Positions 15,371-24,550 of a stretch of 64,000 nucleotides of DNA are shown one piece after another (position 1 is the first letter of the stretch; every line of letters starts with the position of its first letter). The position numbers were made by a program, and so were the translations under genes. The notes under the pieces were generated by a model. It was not told where the DNA came from, ran no database searches, and was given only the letters and a program-made list of their open reading frames with translations. This DNA is from JAKLIX01 sp964605655 (GTDB lineage Bacteria > Bacteroidota > Bacteroidia > Bacteroidales > CAIXZF01): NCBI GenBank assembly GCA_964605655.1, contig CAZSDK010000021.1:1-64000 (forward strand), read 5' to 3'.

Positions 15371-16309
15371 ATGATACGTAAAAAAGTACTGGTAACCGGA
15401 GGAGCCGGTTTTGTAGGGTCCCACCTTTGCGAAAGGCTGCTGGTAGAAGGAAATGAGGTGGTATGCCTCGACAATTATTTTACAGGACAGAAGCAGAATG
15501 TGGTCCACCTTCTTCAAAATCCCTATTTTGAGTTGATACGGCATGATGTCACCATGCCATTCTTTATTGAAGTTGATGAAATCTACAACCTGGCCTGTCC
15601 TGCCTCACCCATTCATTACCAGTACAATGCCATCAAGACCATCAAAACATCGGTGATGGGGGCCATCAATATGCTGGGACTTGCCAAGAGGATCAAGGCA
15701 AAGATCCTTCAGGCTTCCACCAGCGAAGTATATGGTGACCCTCAGATCCATCCGCAGGTGGAATCGTACTGGGGACATGTCAACCCCATTGGGGAACGCT
15801 CCTGCTACGATGAGGGAAAAAGAGCTGCGGAGACCTTGTTCGACAACTACCACAAACAAAACAAGGTGACAATCAAGATCGTGAGGATCTTCAACACTTA
15901 CGGACCGCGGATGCATCCCAACGACGGCCGCGTGGTGTCGAACTTCATTATGCAGGCTTTACAGGGCAACGACATCACGGTTTACGGAGACGGAAGCCAA
16001 ACCCGGAGTTTCCAGTATATCGACGACCTGGTGGAAGGTATGATGCGGATGATGGCCACTGATGACACTTTTACGGGTCCCGTGAACCTGGGCAATCCCC
16101 ATGAGTTCACCATCCTGGAACTGGCAGAGAAGGTGATCCAGCTGACAGGGTCTTTCTCAAAGATCATCAGGATGCCTCTTCCTCCCGACGACCCCACTCA
16201 GCGGCAGCCCGACATCAGCCTCGCCAGAAAGGAACTGGGCTGGGAACCCAAGGTTCAGCTTGAAGAAGGCCTGCTGAAGACCATCGATTATTTCAGGGGA
16301 TGGGTATGA
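15371..16309 (+). CDS. UDP-glucuronate decarboxylase (UDP-xylose synthase)
   Basis: 312 residues. SDR fold with TGGAGFVGSHLC, the family phrase NLACPASPIHYQ, STSEVYGDP, catalytic YDEGKR, and RIFNTYGPRMHPNDGRVVSNF. It converts UDP-glucuronate to UDP-xylose with bound NAD+, supplying xylosyl groups for surface polysaccharide. The length is typical of the short bacterial UXS form. It follows ugd directly. No glycosyltransferases for the sugar lie within this cluster. Confidence 0.93.
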   Translation: MIRKKVLVTGGAGFVGSHLCERLLVEGNEVVCLDNYFTGQKQNVVHLLQNPYFELIRHDVTMPFFIEVDEIYNLACPASPIHYQYNAIKTIKTSVMGAINMLGLAKRIKAKILQASTSEVYGDPQIHPQVESYWGHVNPIGERSCYDEGKRAAETLFDNYHKQNKVTIKIVRIFNTYGPRMHPNDGRVVSNFIMQALQGNDITVYGDGSQTRSFQYIDDLVEGMMRMMATDDTFTGPVNLGNPHEFTILELAEKVIQLTGSFSKIIRMPLPPDDPTQRQPDISLARKELGWEPKVQLEEGLLKTIDYFRGWV

Positions 16310-16343
16310 CGGTGAGGTACGGTAAAATCCATAGTACCGCAAC

Positions 16344-16374
16344 TTGTTTTTCAGAAAAAAAGAAGATATTTTTG
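16344..16374 (+). promoter_or_regulatory. Promoter for the DUF2231-rubrerythrin pair
   Basis: TATTTTTG at 16367-16374 fits the -7 box TAnnTTTG, and CTTG ending at 16346 lies 20 nt upstream in the -33 position. The start codon follows 61 nt later. Confidence 0.45.
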
Positions 16375-16435
16375 CTATAACAAGATGTATCAAGATTTTC
16401 TTGTCTAAACCAATTTATCATAAAATTGCATCTCA

Positions 16436-16861
16436 ATGGAAACATCACATTTTCACCCTATGATGGTTCATTTCCCGGTGGCGATCATTTTACTGGGATT
16501 TCTGGCAGAATTGTGTTCCTGGATTTTTAAAAAGGAGACCTGGTTGCCCAAAGCATCACTGACGTTGCTGATAATCGGGACATTAGCAGCCATAGCCGGT
16601 TGGCTTACCGGTACGTTTTTCACCAGTGAACTCAGCGGCCAGGCAGGTGAGATCAGGGAAACCCATGAATTATTTGCACAGCTCACCACAGGAGTGATGG
16701 CCATTGTATGCCTGTTGAAGTTGTTCCTCGTATGGAAGAAAAATACACAAAAGAGCCTTCACCTGCTGGTGCTGGTGCTTTACCTGGCGGGGGCCGGGTT
16801 GGTAGCGTACACCGGTTTCTTAGGAGGAACGCTGGTTATCAATTATCTAATAGGACTATAG
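16436..16861 (+). CDS. DUF2231-type small membrane protein
   Basis: 141 residues with four predicted membrane helices and the early HPMMVHFPVAIILLGF segment typical of DUF2231. Histidines in the first helix and in ETHELFAQLTT could bind heme or metal, as proposed for related cytochrome-like membrane proteins, but this is inference. It starts a probable two-gene unit with the exported rubrerythrin (33-nt gap), so a role in redox or oxygen defence at the membrane is plausible. Confidence 0.75.
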   Translation: METSHFHPMMVHFPVAIILLGFLAELCSWIFKKETWLPKASLTLLIIGTLAAIAGWLTGTFFTSELSGQAGEIRETHELFAQLTTGVMAIVCLLKLFLVWKKNTQKSLHLLVLVLYLAGAGLVAYTGFLGGTLVINYLIGL

Positions 16862-16894
16862 ATCGATCCATATTCATCACTAAAATTCATCAAC

Positions 16895-17512
16895 ATGAAA
16901 AGATTTTTTTACCTGATGCTGTTGGCAGCCACCTTCGGCTTCCTCAGCAGTTGTTCCTCACCCAAACCTGTGAAGACCATTGAAAACCTAAAAGCAGCTT
17001 TTGCCGGAGAATCGACGGCCAGCGCCAAGTATGCTGCCTATGCCCAGAAAGCAAAGGAAGACAGTCTTCCAGCAGTGGCGGTATTATTTGAGGCAGCCAG
17101 CAAAGCAGAAAGCATACATGCAGCCAACCATGCTAAAGTACTTGAAAAACTGGGAGTTAAAACTGATCCCGTGAATCCGGTCTTCAAGGTCAAATCGACC
17201 AAGGAAAATCTCCAGGATGCGATGAAGGGAGAGGGATATGAAGTCACTACCATGTATCCTGAGTTCATTAATACCGCCAAGGAAGAAAAATGTACCGATG
17301 CGGTCACTTCCTTCACCTGGGCTATTGATACCGAGAAGAAGCATGAAGGGTTTTACCAGTCAACACTGGCCACCGTGGATGCAGGCAATGTGACAGCCCT
17401 TCCTGCCAATTACTTTGTGTGCCCCAAATGTGGAAACACTTATGATGCTGCTTCTGTAAAGCCGGAATGTGAGTTCTGCCAGACCAAACAGGATCAGTTC
17501 TTCAAATTTTAG
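16895..17512 (+). CDS. Exported rubrerythrin, probable lipoprotein
   Basis: 205 residues. Signal peptide with lipobox LSSC (Cys20) followed by SSPKPVK. The ferritin-like domain has the diiron ligands in FAGESTASAKY, ESIHAANH, MYPEFI and DTEKKHEGFY. A C-terminal rubredoxin-like zinc or iron knuckle has CPKCGNTY and CEFC. Rubrerythrins reduce hydrogen peroxide, usually in the cytoplasm of anaerobes; a lipoprotein form would act in the periplasm or on the outer membrane and would need a different electron donor. The upstream DUF2231 membrane protein is a candidate partner. Confidence 0.88.
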   Translation: MKRFFYLMLLAATFGFLSSCSSPKPVKTIENLKAAFAGESTASAKYAAYAQKAKEDSLPAVAVLFEAASKAESIHAANHAKVLEKLGVKTDPVNPVFKVKSTKENLQDAMKGEGYEVTTMYPEFINTAKEEKCTDAVTSFTWAIDTEKKHEGFYQSTLATVDAGNVTALPANYFVCPKCGNTYDAASVKPECEFCQTKQDQFFKF

Positions 17513-17545
17513 CTGGCTGAAGTTAATCGGGATGGGATGCGGTAA

Positions 17546-19216
17546 TTACTGTTTCACGAATTTGGTGAAGGAGACTTCTTTATCGCATTCCATCCTGACC
17601 AGGTAGATTCCGGGGGCAAAGGATGCCACATCCAGTTCCAGGTGCTGAAGTCCCTCCGGCATTAACTCGACCGGGGTCTCCTTTACTTTATTCCCTACCG
17701 ACTCAAATATCATTATCCCCACCCGGGCAGGATGTCGTAGTGCAAAATTCAAAACAGCGTTATGGTTCACGGGGTTAGGGGTTATCGCCAATGCTGAGGC
17801 CAGAGGGAAGACATCTGCGAGGCCTACGTTGGTTACCGTGAAGGGCAGCGACATAGTCCAGCAGCCTGAAGTATAAGTCACCTTCACCCGGTATACTCCG
17901 TTTTGTGTGACTGTATAGGTCTGGGCAGTAGCCCCAGGAATCAGATTACCGTTGAGATACCATTGATTGCCTGCGGAGGAACTGGAGGTCAGGGAGCTCA
18001 TATTTTGGGTGATGACCGGGACCGGAGGCGTTGGGCTCACTGTGACAGAAAACTGAGTGGGGACACTGAGCCCGCATTGGTTGGAGTCGGCCACCGACAC
18101 AAACCCCGAGGTGGTGCCAAAGATCACCACGATGAGGGTATCTCCCTGGCCTGAGACGATATTAGAACCGGGGGGAACACTCCACTTATAATAATTCACT
18201 CCCTGAACGGAAGAAATGTGGTAGGCGGTGGTATCGTGAGCACAAACGCTTGCATCACCGGTAACAGGCCCGGGAGCCAGAGGCGTGCAGGGTGTGGTGA
18301 ATCGCAGTATGGTACCGCTGGTGCCACAGGCAAACACGGTGTCTTTATTGACCACATACACCGAAAGCACCCCGTTGGTGTTGATCCCCTGGTTGGTCCA
18401 GGTAGTACCCCCGTCGGTGGTGTAGTAGATCAGTCCAACATCACCCACCACATAGCCTGTGTCGGCAGAAACAAAGGCTGCACTCCTGAAATGATTGGCA
18501 TTGGTGGAGGTCGGGTTCACCTGCGACCAGGTGGTGCCTCCGTTCACTGACTTCACGATGGTCTCATAACCTCCACCCGCATAAACGGCATCACCAAAGA
18601 CTGCCAATCCCAGAAAACCATCGGTATGGGTGTATACTGAGTTCCAGGTGACCCCGCCATCAGTTGTCTTCAGCATGTTACCATTTAAAAAGGTGGATAA
18701 GCTGGACGCCGCGTAGCCGGTATATACATCGCTGAAACGGATGTTGATCAGGTCGTTGGTGAGGCCACTGTTTTGAGGATACCAGTTGTCCCCTCCGTTA
18801 GGGGTCTTCAGTATCACCCCTCCACCACCACAGGCAAAACCAACCGATTCGTTGACAAAAAACACACTCCGCAACAGGTTGGTCACCCCGCTCGACTGAG
18901 CCGTCCAGGTAAGGCCTCCGTCGACGGTTTTCCTGATGGTTCCCTGAGCACCCACTATAAAACCTATATTCTCATCCACAAAATAAACGGAACGTAAAGT
19001 ATCGTTAGTCCCTGTCGAGAGCGCACTCCACGTTGCCCCTGCATTGGTGGTCTTCAGCATTATACCACCTGAACCGACTATATATCCCAGCTGGGAGGTG
19101 ACCATGTGGACACCCCTGGCCTCAAAGACGCTGGGAGAGGTTTGAGACACCCATTGGGAATAGGCTGCAACACAAACCGTCACATTTAGAATCAGAAGGA
19201 GGATGTTTCTTTTCAT
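17546..19216 (-). CDS. Secreted YCF48-repeat protein with T9SS sorting domain
   Basis: 556 residues, signal peptide MKRNILLLILNVTVCVAAYS. Residues 30-305 hold about six YCF48/BNR-like repeats (GYIVGSGG.MLKTTNAG.TW), forming a beta-propeller like HCF136. An Ig-like segment follows (about 310-400, ACAHD...SVQGVNYYKW region) and then an Ig-like stretch to 470. Residues 475-556 are a T9SS type A sorting domain (ITPNPVNHNAVLNF ... FAPGIYLVRM ... KFVKQ). The ligand of these propellers is unknown. It is a paralogue of the next gene. Confidence 0.87.
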   Translation of the reverse strand: MKRNILLLILNVTVCVAAYSQWVSQTSPSVFEARGVHMVTSQLGYIVGSGGIMLKTTNAGATWSALSTGTNDTLRSVYFVDENIGFIVGAQGTIRKTVDGGLTWTAQSSGVTNLLRSVFFVNESVGFACGGGGVILKTPNGGDNWYPQNSGLTNDLINIRFSDVYTGYAASSLSTFLNGNMLKTTDGGVTWNSVYTHTDGFLGLAVFGDAVYAGGGYETIVKSVNGGTTWSQVNPTSTNANHFRSAAFVSADTGYVVGDVGLIYYTTDGGTTWTNQGINTNGVLSVYVVNKDTVFACGTSGTILRFTTPCTPLAPGPVTGDASVCAHDTTAYHISSVQGVNYYKWSVPPGSNIVSGQGDTLIVVIFGTTSGFVSVADSNQCGLSVPTQFSVTVSPTPPVPVITQNMSSLTSSSSAGNQWYLNGNLIPGATAQTYTVTQNGVYRVKVTYTSGCWTMSLPFTVTNVGLADVFPLASALAITPNPVNHNAVLNFALRHPARVGIMIFESVGNKVKETPVELMPEGLQHLELDVASFAPGIYLVRMECDKEVSFTKFVKQ

Positions 19217-19400
19217 TTTTCCCTGGATTTGATCATCAATGAAACTGAATGATAAACAACGAAAGGCTGGCTGGAAATGGCCGGCACAGCCATTCCGACC
19301 GGGTTAGCCGTTGCCGAGGTTGGTATATTAGACACACTTTTGGGAAGTCCTTCTCATTATACAAGCATTTTAACCAGACAATTATTGATCGCAAACAAAT

Positions 19401-21440
19401 TTATTGCTTCATCAGCCTTTTTACGGTAATGCCATTCCCTTCGATAATTTTCAAATGATATACGCCAGCTGGCAGCTCATTAATATTTATCGACTCTGAA
19501 CCGGATATTTGAAGACATCTGAGGATTTGCCCCCCCATATTAAAAATTTCAATATCGGCTTTGCCTGATAATTCAACAGTAATATTGTCAGAAGCTGGAT
19601 TCGGATATATGTTAACATCACTATCCTTAAGATGCCTGTCTTCAACCCATACCCCGGTGCCAGAGGTGGTTTTTAGGATGGCACCACCCTCTCCGACGAT
19701 ATAACCTACATTCCAGTCAGCAAAGAAAACAGAATTTAATTCATTATGCGTATTCACTGATTGGGCTATCCAATTACTCCCCCCATCCGTTGTTTTCAGG
19801 ATAGTTCCGGTTTGACCAACAGCGAAGGCGGTGTTTGCATCAAATAAATGCAGAGAATACAAACCGTAAGTTGTTCCGCTTGATTGTGCCGTCCAGTTAC
19901 TCCCCCCATCGGTGGTTTTTAAGATCGTGCCGGCTGATCCGACAGCATATCCTATATTGGCATCGAAAAAACAAACGGAGTACAAATAGTTTGATGTTCC
20001 ACTTGTCTGTGGTGTCCAGGTAGTCCCTCCATCGGTGGTTTTTAGTATTAGCCCGAAGTAACCGCCGACAGCATAACCTGTATTTGCATCAGTAAAGTAT
20101 ACCGAATATATATTTTTTGTCGTTCCGCTTGTTAGTGCTGTCCAGTTACTCCCCCCATTCATAGTTTTCAGGATCGTGCCGGATGCCCCGACAACATAAC
20201 CGGTATTTGCATCTGTAAAAAATACTTCAGATAAAGGAGTCGTCGTGCCATTTGCCTGTGTTATCCAGTTACTGCCCCCGTTTGTGGTTTTAATAATTTT
20301 TCCTGAATCACCGACGGCATAACCGGTATTTGCATCAATAAAACAGATATCCCACAAATTCTTTGAGGTACCGCTTGTCAATGCGGTCCAGTTATTCCCT
20401 CCGTTAGTAGTCTTTAAAATGATCCCGGATACTCCGGCAGTAAAACCAGTGTTTACATCAGTAAAATATACGGAATTCAGCTGGTCTGACATACTACCCG
20501 GCTGTGTCGTCCAGTTATTTCCGCCATTGGTGGTTTTCACGATAACACCATAACTCCCTACCGCAATACCTGTATTTGAACCGGTAAAAAATACTGAATA
20601 TAAAAAATTCGAAGTACTACTCGTTTGTGAAGTCCAGCTATTTCCTCCATTGGTGGTTTTTAATATAGTACCTGAATAGCCTGAAACATAACCTGTATTT
20701 TGATCAGTAAAGAATACAGAATTTAATGTGCTTGATGAACCGCTCGACAAAATTGTCCAGTTATTCCCTCCATTAATGGTTTTTATTATGACACCACCAA
20801 AGCCGGCAGCATAGACGGTGTTTGCATCAGTCAGGAATATAGAGAACAGGTTATTAGAAGTCCCGCCTGACTGAGCAGTCCAGTTACTTCCTCCATCAGA
20901 AGTTTTAAGGATGGTGCCTGATGCCCCTGCAATATAGCCTGTATTCGCATCTGCAAAGGAAATGGAATGCAAAGCATTGGAAGTTCCACTTGATTGGGTT
21001 GTCCAGGTATTACCGCCATCAGCAGTTTTTAAAATAGTGCCGGTACTGCCAACGACATACCCTGTATTTACATCGGTAAAAAATACAGAATTTAAATCGG
21101 AAGTCGTACCACTTGATTGAGCAAGCCAGTTATTACCTCCGTCGGTGGTTTTTAAGATAGTACCCGTAACACCAACAGCATAACCAGTATTAGCATCAGT
21201 AAAACTGACAGAAGATAACTTGCTTGTTATACCACTTGTCTGGATGGTCCAGTTATTCCCTTCGTCGGTGGTTTTTATAATGGTACCAATATTACCGACG
21301 GCATAACCAGTATTGGCATCTGCAAAAAAAACAGACACAAGGTTATTTCCCTGTGGTATGGGATTCTGCCAAAACCACTGGGCATAAGCAATGTCTACTA
21401 TTAGCAGCATTGCAATGAAAGGAACAGAAATCTTTTTCAT
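19401..21440 (-). CDS. Secreted protein with 14 YCF48 repeats and T9SS sorting domain
   Basis: 679 residues, signal peptide MKKISVPFIAMLLIVDIAYA. Fourteen tandem repeats of about 41-43 residues (L.SV.FTDANTGYAVG..GTILKTT.GG.NWT.Q.SGT) cover residues 22-605, enough for two seven-bladed propellers. Residues 608-679 are a T9SS sorting domain (VNIYPNPASDNITVEL ... LPAGVYHLKI ... RLMKQ). Its coding sequence is visibly richer in A and T than the paralogue at 17546-19216, which suggests a different history. Repeats are alike at DNA level, so copy number can change by recombination. Confidence 0.9.
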   Translation of the reverse strand: MKKISVPFIAMLLIVDIAYAQWFWQNPIPQGNNLVSVFFADANTGYAVGNIGTIIKTTDEGNNWTIQTSGITSKLSSVSFTDANTGYAVGVTGTILKTTDGGNNWLAQSSGTTSDLNSVFFTDVNTGYVVGSTGTILKTADGGNTWTTQSSGTSNALHSISFADANTGYIAGASGTILKTSDGGSNWTAQSGGTSNNLFSIFLTDANTVYAAGFGGVIIKTINGGNNWTILSSGSSSTLNSVFFTDQNTGYVSGYSGTILKTTNGGNSWTSQTSSTSNFLYSVFFTGSNTGIAVGSYGVIVKTTNGGNNWTTQPGSMSDQLNSVYFTDVNTGFTAGVSGIILKTTNGGNNWTALTSGTSKNLWDICFIDANTGYAVGDSGKIIKTTNGGSNWITQANGTTTPLSEVFFTDANTGYVVGASGTILKTMNGGSNWTALTSGTTKNIYSVYFTDANTGYAVGGYFGLILKTTDGGTTWTPQTSGTSNYLYSVCFFDANIGYAVGSAGTILKTTDGGSNWTAQSSGTTYGLYSLHLFDANTAFAVGQTGTILKTTDGGSNWIAQSVNTHNELNSVFFADWNVGYIVGEGGAILKTTSGTGVWVEDRHLKDSDVNIYPNPASDNITVELSGKADIEIFNMGGQILRCLQISGSESININELPAGVYHLKIIEGNGITVKRLMKQ

Positions 21441-21870
21441 AATCAGAAATTAAATAAATGACAACAGAGGCATGAACGGCACTTAATAAAGCACGCTATA
21501 AATATAGATAAAATTTAGCTGTTTTCAATACAATATGGATAATTTTTTACACTACAATTCCAGCCTACACACTAGTAACGAGAAACAAGCTTTTTAAATC
21601 AAGGCTTTTGTTATTTGAAGAAAGGAAGAATGAGGTTAAATGTGACGAAGTCGTTGATGATACCTCAGAGCGAAATCTGCAAGAACTTCTTTGCAGTCCT
21701 TTTCATCCCCTTTGTGTCAACTTTTAATTAGGATGATTATCATTAAAAAGAAAATTATCCCCTTGCGTATAATACCAAAAGGTATCATTTCATTCACATA
21801 CTTTGTGTACCAATAATGTCTCAGAAATAGTGAGAATTTCATTCCATTCCAGTCGACCCAAAAATGCTCA
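21441..21870. other. 430-bp intergenic region with orphan operator-like palindromes
   Basis: No gene seen. It contains GATGATTATCATT (21732-21744), which resembles the core of a Fur-type site, and ATACC-AAAA-GGTAT (21772-21785), which resembles operators found before HTH-type antitoxin genes. No intact gene follows either site in a suitable position: the next ATG (21814) stops after four codons. Confidence 0.3.
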
Positions 21871-22101
21871 TCAGAGTTTATCCTCGTACGAACTGATGAT
21901 GGCCCTGGCTTTCTCGAGGGAAGTTTCCAGTACCATGACTTTGACGGCGGAGGATGGATGAAACAAGGGGTTTCTGCCGATGATCTCGTCGGCGAGACAG
22001 GCTTCTATGTCCTCATCTTCAAGTAAAGTCTTTACCATACCAGCCTGCCAGGGGGTTCCCCTGAAGACTTCGACCAGGTACAGTTGGTCCTCATCTTCCA
22101 T
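21871..22101 (-). CDS. DUF2007-type small protein
   Basis: 76 residues. The pattern LYLVEVFRGTPWQAGMVKTLLEDEDIEACLADE, then KVMVLETSLEKARAII, fits DUF2007 (putative signal-transducing protein; ACT-like fold). Proteins of this kind are often near proteolysis or stress genes. It lies 40 nt after the downstream end of the next gene and probably shares a transcript with it. Exact role unknown. Confidence 0.75.
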   Translation of the reverse strand: MEDEDQLYLVEVFRGTPWQAGMVKTLLEDEDIEACLADEIIGRNPLFHPSSAVKVMVLETSLEKARAIISSYEDKL

Positions 22102-22141
22102 ATATTTATTGTTTTACCGGAATCAATCCATCAAACTTCTG

Positions 22142-22690
22142 TTAACGGTTGATCCGTATCACATTGTTGTATAACATCTGATCCTCCCGCATCATTCGGA
22201 ACCCGATATCCTCAGAGTAGGCTTTTTTATTATACAGATAGATGATATAGCGGTTGACCCCGACGGTGTTGAGGTTGATGCTGTTTGCAGCCATCAGGGT
22301 CGATGACTGGTTGTTGGTGGTGACCGGTTCAATCGTATTAATGCCGAAGGAAGAGACATCGAACTCCAGGATGGAAGTCACCCGCTGAGCGGAGGTCACC
22401 TCAAGGTGTATCTCCACCCTTTCTTCTGAATACCGGGCATTGCAGGCAGCCTTTACGTCCTGGTCCTGGAACAGCAGCACATCCGCCACTTTCATCTCGT
22501 TGAATGACCTGGGTTTGGTCATGGTGCCACTCCAGGCGCCGGACTTTCCCTGCTGTCTGTTCACCTCAGGCTTCACCACCATAAAAAGGAAAAAACCTGC
22601 CAGGGCTCCGAGTATAAAAATAAACCCCGACCTGAACCACTGCCTTTTCCACAGTGGTTTCTTAAATACCGGTATGTTGTTGTTTTCCAT
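22142..22690 (-). CDS. Membrane-anchored protein of unknown function
   Basis: 182 residues. Basic N-terminus with one membrane helix near residues 21-40 (FRSGFIFILGALAGFFLFMV), then a soluble, probably periplasmic, beta-rich part (VEIHLEVTSAQRVTSILEFDVSSFGI ... RYIIYLYNKKAYSED). No family recognised. It lies between a PrsW-like protease and the DUF2007 gene on the same strand. The 179 bp upstream (22691-22869) shows nothing I can name. Confidence 0.6.
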   Translation of the reverse strand: MENNNIPVFKKPLWKRQWFRSGFIFILGALAGFFLFMVVKPEVNRQQGKSGAWSGTMTKPRSFNEMKVADVLLFQDQDVKAACNARYSEERVEIHLEVTSAQRVTSILEFDVSSFGINTIEPVTTNNQSSTLMAANSINLNTVGVNRYIIYLYNKKAYSEDIGFRMMREDQMLYNNVIRINR

Positions 22691-22869
22691 GATGTTGATT
22701 TTTATCTGCTATCCTGTATGTTGTCCCTTACCAAATAAATACCCAATGAGAGGTTTTTACCAGAAAAAACTTGCTCCACAGTTCGTTGATTTCCAGCCCA
22801 TAGCACTTCCTGAATATCTTACCCGAAAGATACGAAAAAGGAATACTTTTTCCAATTATACCAAGACTT

Positions 22870-23874
22870 TCATTTCAACAACGAAAGCTTCCATAAGTCT
22901 TTCCGGTCCATCCGGAGCAGGGGAGTGATGGCCAGGAAGGCGGCCCTGCCGATCTGTGTTCTGAGGTTGTCCAATTCTCTGAGCTTTTCCGCGGCAGAAG
23001 GATCAGGGACCACCTTCAGATCCGCTTCCCTCAGCATCAGAACACTTTTGGCTTTCAGCGAAAGCTCCGTATACAGCCTGATGAAACAGTACATATCGAA
23101 CACCTGGTCGGGGGCAAAGTGCTCCCGGAGTGAGAGGAGGTAGTTTCCTGCTTTGGTCTGGGAAAAACGTCCCTCCATTATCATCCCTATCATTTCGGCC
23201 TCTGAAGAAAACTCCAGTTCCATCCATTTTCGGATGGATTTTTCATTCCAGGAAAAGGTGACCAGGATGAGGACAGGGACCAGGATGAGGGAACCAAGAC
23301 TGGCCAGCAGAGGCGACAGAAGCAGGAAGTTGTAACCGGCATGGACCAGGAGGGCGGCTATCATTCCCTGGATTAGGGCCCAGAAGAGACCATTCCTGCG
23401 GTTGATCGCACCCATGGTAAGGATCATCATCAGGGCAGCTGATCCACCATGCATGACAGCAGTCCCGAACCCCCTGATGATCCAGGCCCAAATAGTTCCA
23501 TTTTCCGAAAGGACCGCAATGTAATACAGGTTTTCGGCAAGGGCAAAGGCCGTTCCGACGGCGAAGCCATAGATAGCCCCGTCGATCATGAAACCGACCT
23601 TGTTTCTTTTTATCATCCACCATAAAAACGACAGCTTCAGGATCTCTTCCAGCCATGGGGAGACAAGAAGCGAATAATCCCTGAATTCCATCCGGAAGAA
23701 GTTCAGCAGCCCTGTGTTGGCAACATAGCTGAGCCCTGCACTGGCCAGGCCCCATACAAGGCAGTAAACCAGGTATTTATAACTGACCATCCTGAATACA
23801 TCCAGGAACAGGAACAGGAAGAACAACATGACTACGGGAAGCAGGCTGATCAGGATGGGGACCAATAGCATCAT
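22870..23874 (-). CDS. PrsW-family intramembrane metalloprotease
   Basis: 334 residues from the ATG at 23874; the codon before it is TTG. Eight or so membrane helices and the PrsW/CPBP-type catalytic motifs: EE in SPWLEEILKL, FALAEN, VMHGGSAA and LVHAGYNFLLL. PrsW proteases cut membrane-bound anti-sigma factors, for example RsiW in Bacillus. A cytosolic C-terminal part of about 120 residues (MELEFSSEAEMIGMI ... ) follows the membrane domain. No sigma/anti-sigma pair is adjacent, so the substrate is not evident; the single-helix protein next to it (22142-22690) is one candidate. Confidence 0.87.
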   Translation of the reverse strand: MMLLVPILISLLPVVMLFFLFLFLDVFRMVSYKYLVYCLVWGLASAGLSYVANTGLLNFFRMEFRDYSLLVSPWLEEILKLSFLWWMIKRNKVGFMIDGAIYGFAVGTAFALAENLYYIAVLSENGTIWAWIIRGFGTAVMHGGSAALMMILTMGAINRRNGLFWALIQGMIAALLVHAGYNFLLLSPLLASLGSLILVPVLILVTFSWNEKSIRKWMELEFSSEAEMIGMIMEGRFSQTKAGNYLLSLREHFAPDQVFDMYCFIRLYTELSLKAKSVLMLREADLKVVPDPSAAEKLRELDNLRTQIGRAAFLAITPLLRMDRKDLWKLSLLK

Positions 23875-23981
23875 CAATTATTACGAGTCTGAAGAGGAAC
23901 GTTTACCCGGATTCACCGGGGGTAAAATTACAAGGATTCTCTTACAATGGGCTAAAGCATCCGGGAAGAATTTTTAAGCAA

Positions 23982-24410
23982 TTACACAACCGGGTTGAAA
24001 TACCCTGTTTTCTGCCGGGCGAGTGACTGGATGGTTTCCGATTCCATAAGCCTGTTCATCATTTCGCGGATGGGGGCATACCGCTGATGAAGGGGGCAGG
24101 GATTCCCGGGGTTGCAGTAATCAAGTCCGAAAGCACAGCCCGAGAGGGTCTTCTCCCCTTCAGTACTCATGATGATATTCTTGAGGGGCAGGTCGGGCAT
24201 GCTTTCGTCGAAATAAAATCCGCCTCCCTTCCCCTTTTTCGAGCGGAGGAACCCCTGCCTGACCATGCGTTGCAGGATCTTGGCCGTGAAGAAACGGGGT
24301 GCGTCGATCTCCCTGGCTATCTCATCAATTCCGGGCACCATGCCCATGGTATTCTGACGGTGGATATATACCAGTCCCCTCAGGGCGTATTCGGTCTCTT
24401 TGCTGAACAT
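23982..24410 (-). CDS. Rrf2-family regulator, NsrR-like, divergent from NO reductase
   Basis: 142 residues. N-terminal winged HTH (TEYALRGLVYIHR ... IDEIAREIDAPRFFTAKILQRMVRQGFLRSKKGKGGGFYF) followed by a three-cysteine cluster CAFGLDYCNPGNPC, the position where NsrR and IscR bind an Fe-S cluster. NsrR relieves repression of NO-detoxifying genes when NO destroys the cluster. The divergent norB gene 140 bp away and the AT-rich palindromes between them support this role. Cys spacing (C-x6-C-x5-C) is slightly different from classic NsrR. Confidence 0.87.
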   Translation of the reverse strand: MFSKETEYALRGLVYIHRQNTMGMVPGIDEIAREIDAPRFFTAKILQRMVRQGFLRSKKGKGGGFYFDESMPDLPLKNIIMSTEGEKTLSGCAFGLDYCNPGNPCPLHQRYAPIREMMNRLMESETIQSLARQKTGYFNPVV

Positions 24411-24424
24411 GTGGAAACTTTTGA

Positions 24425-24494
24425 CAAAGATAAAAAAATTTATAGCTATATAAAGACCTTTTTATCTTTTATTATTAAAAAGATATTATTTTTG
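24425..24494. promoter_or_regulatory. Divergent Rrf2/norB promoter region with nested palindromes
   Basis: CAAAGATA at 24425-24432 is a minus-strand -7 box for the regulator gene, and TATTTTTG at 24487-24494 is a plus-strand -7 box for norB. Between them are an 11-bp inverted repeat (24426-24436 and 24459-24469, AAAGATAAAAA/TTTTTATCTTT) and the perfect palindrome TATAGCTATA (24441-24450), a likely Rrf2 operator. Confidence 0.55.
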
Positions 24495-24550
24495 TCAGGA
24501 TTTTAATTCGACAGGAAGGAAATGAAAATCCATCATCAAATAATAACATT

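Noticed and set aside
19680..21330. Regularly spaced repeats resembling an array
   Set aside because: The period of about 125 bp and the open reading frame through all units show coding YCF48 repeats, not a CRISPR array. No short identical repeats with unique spacers and no cas genes are present.
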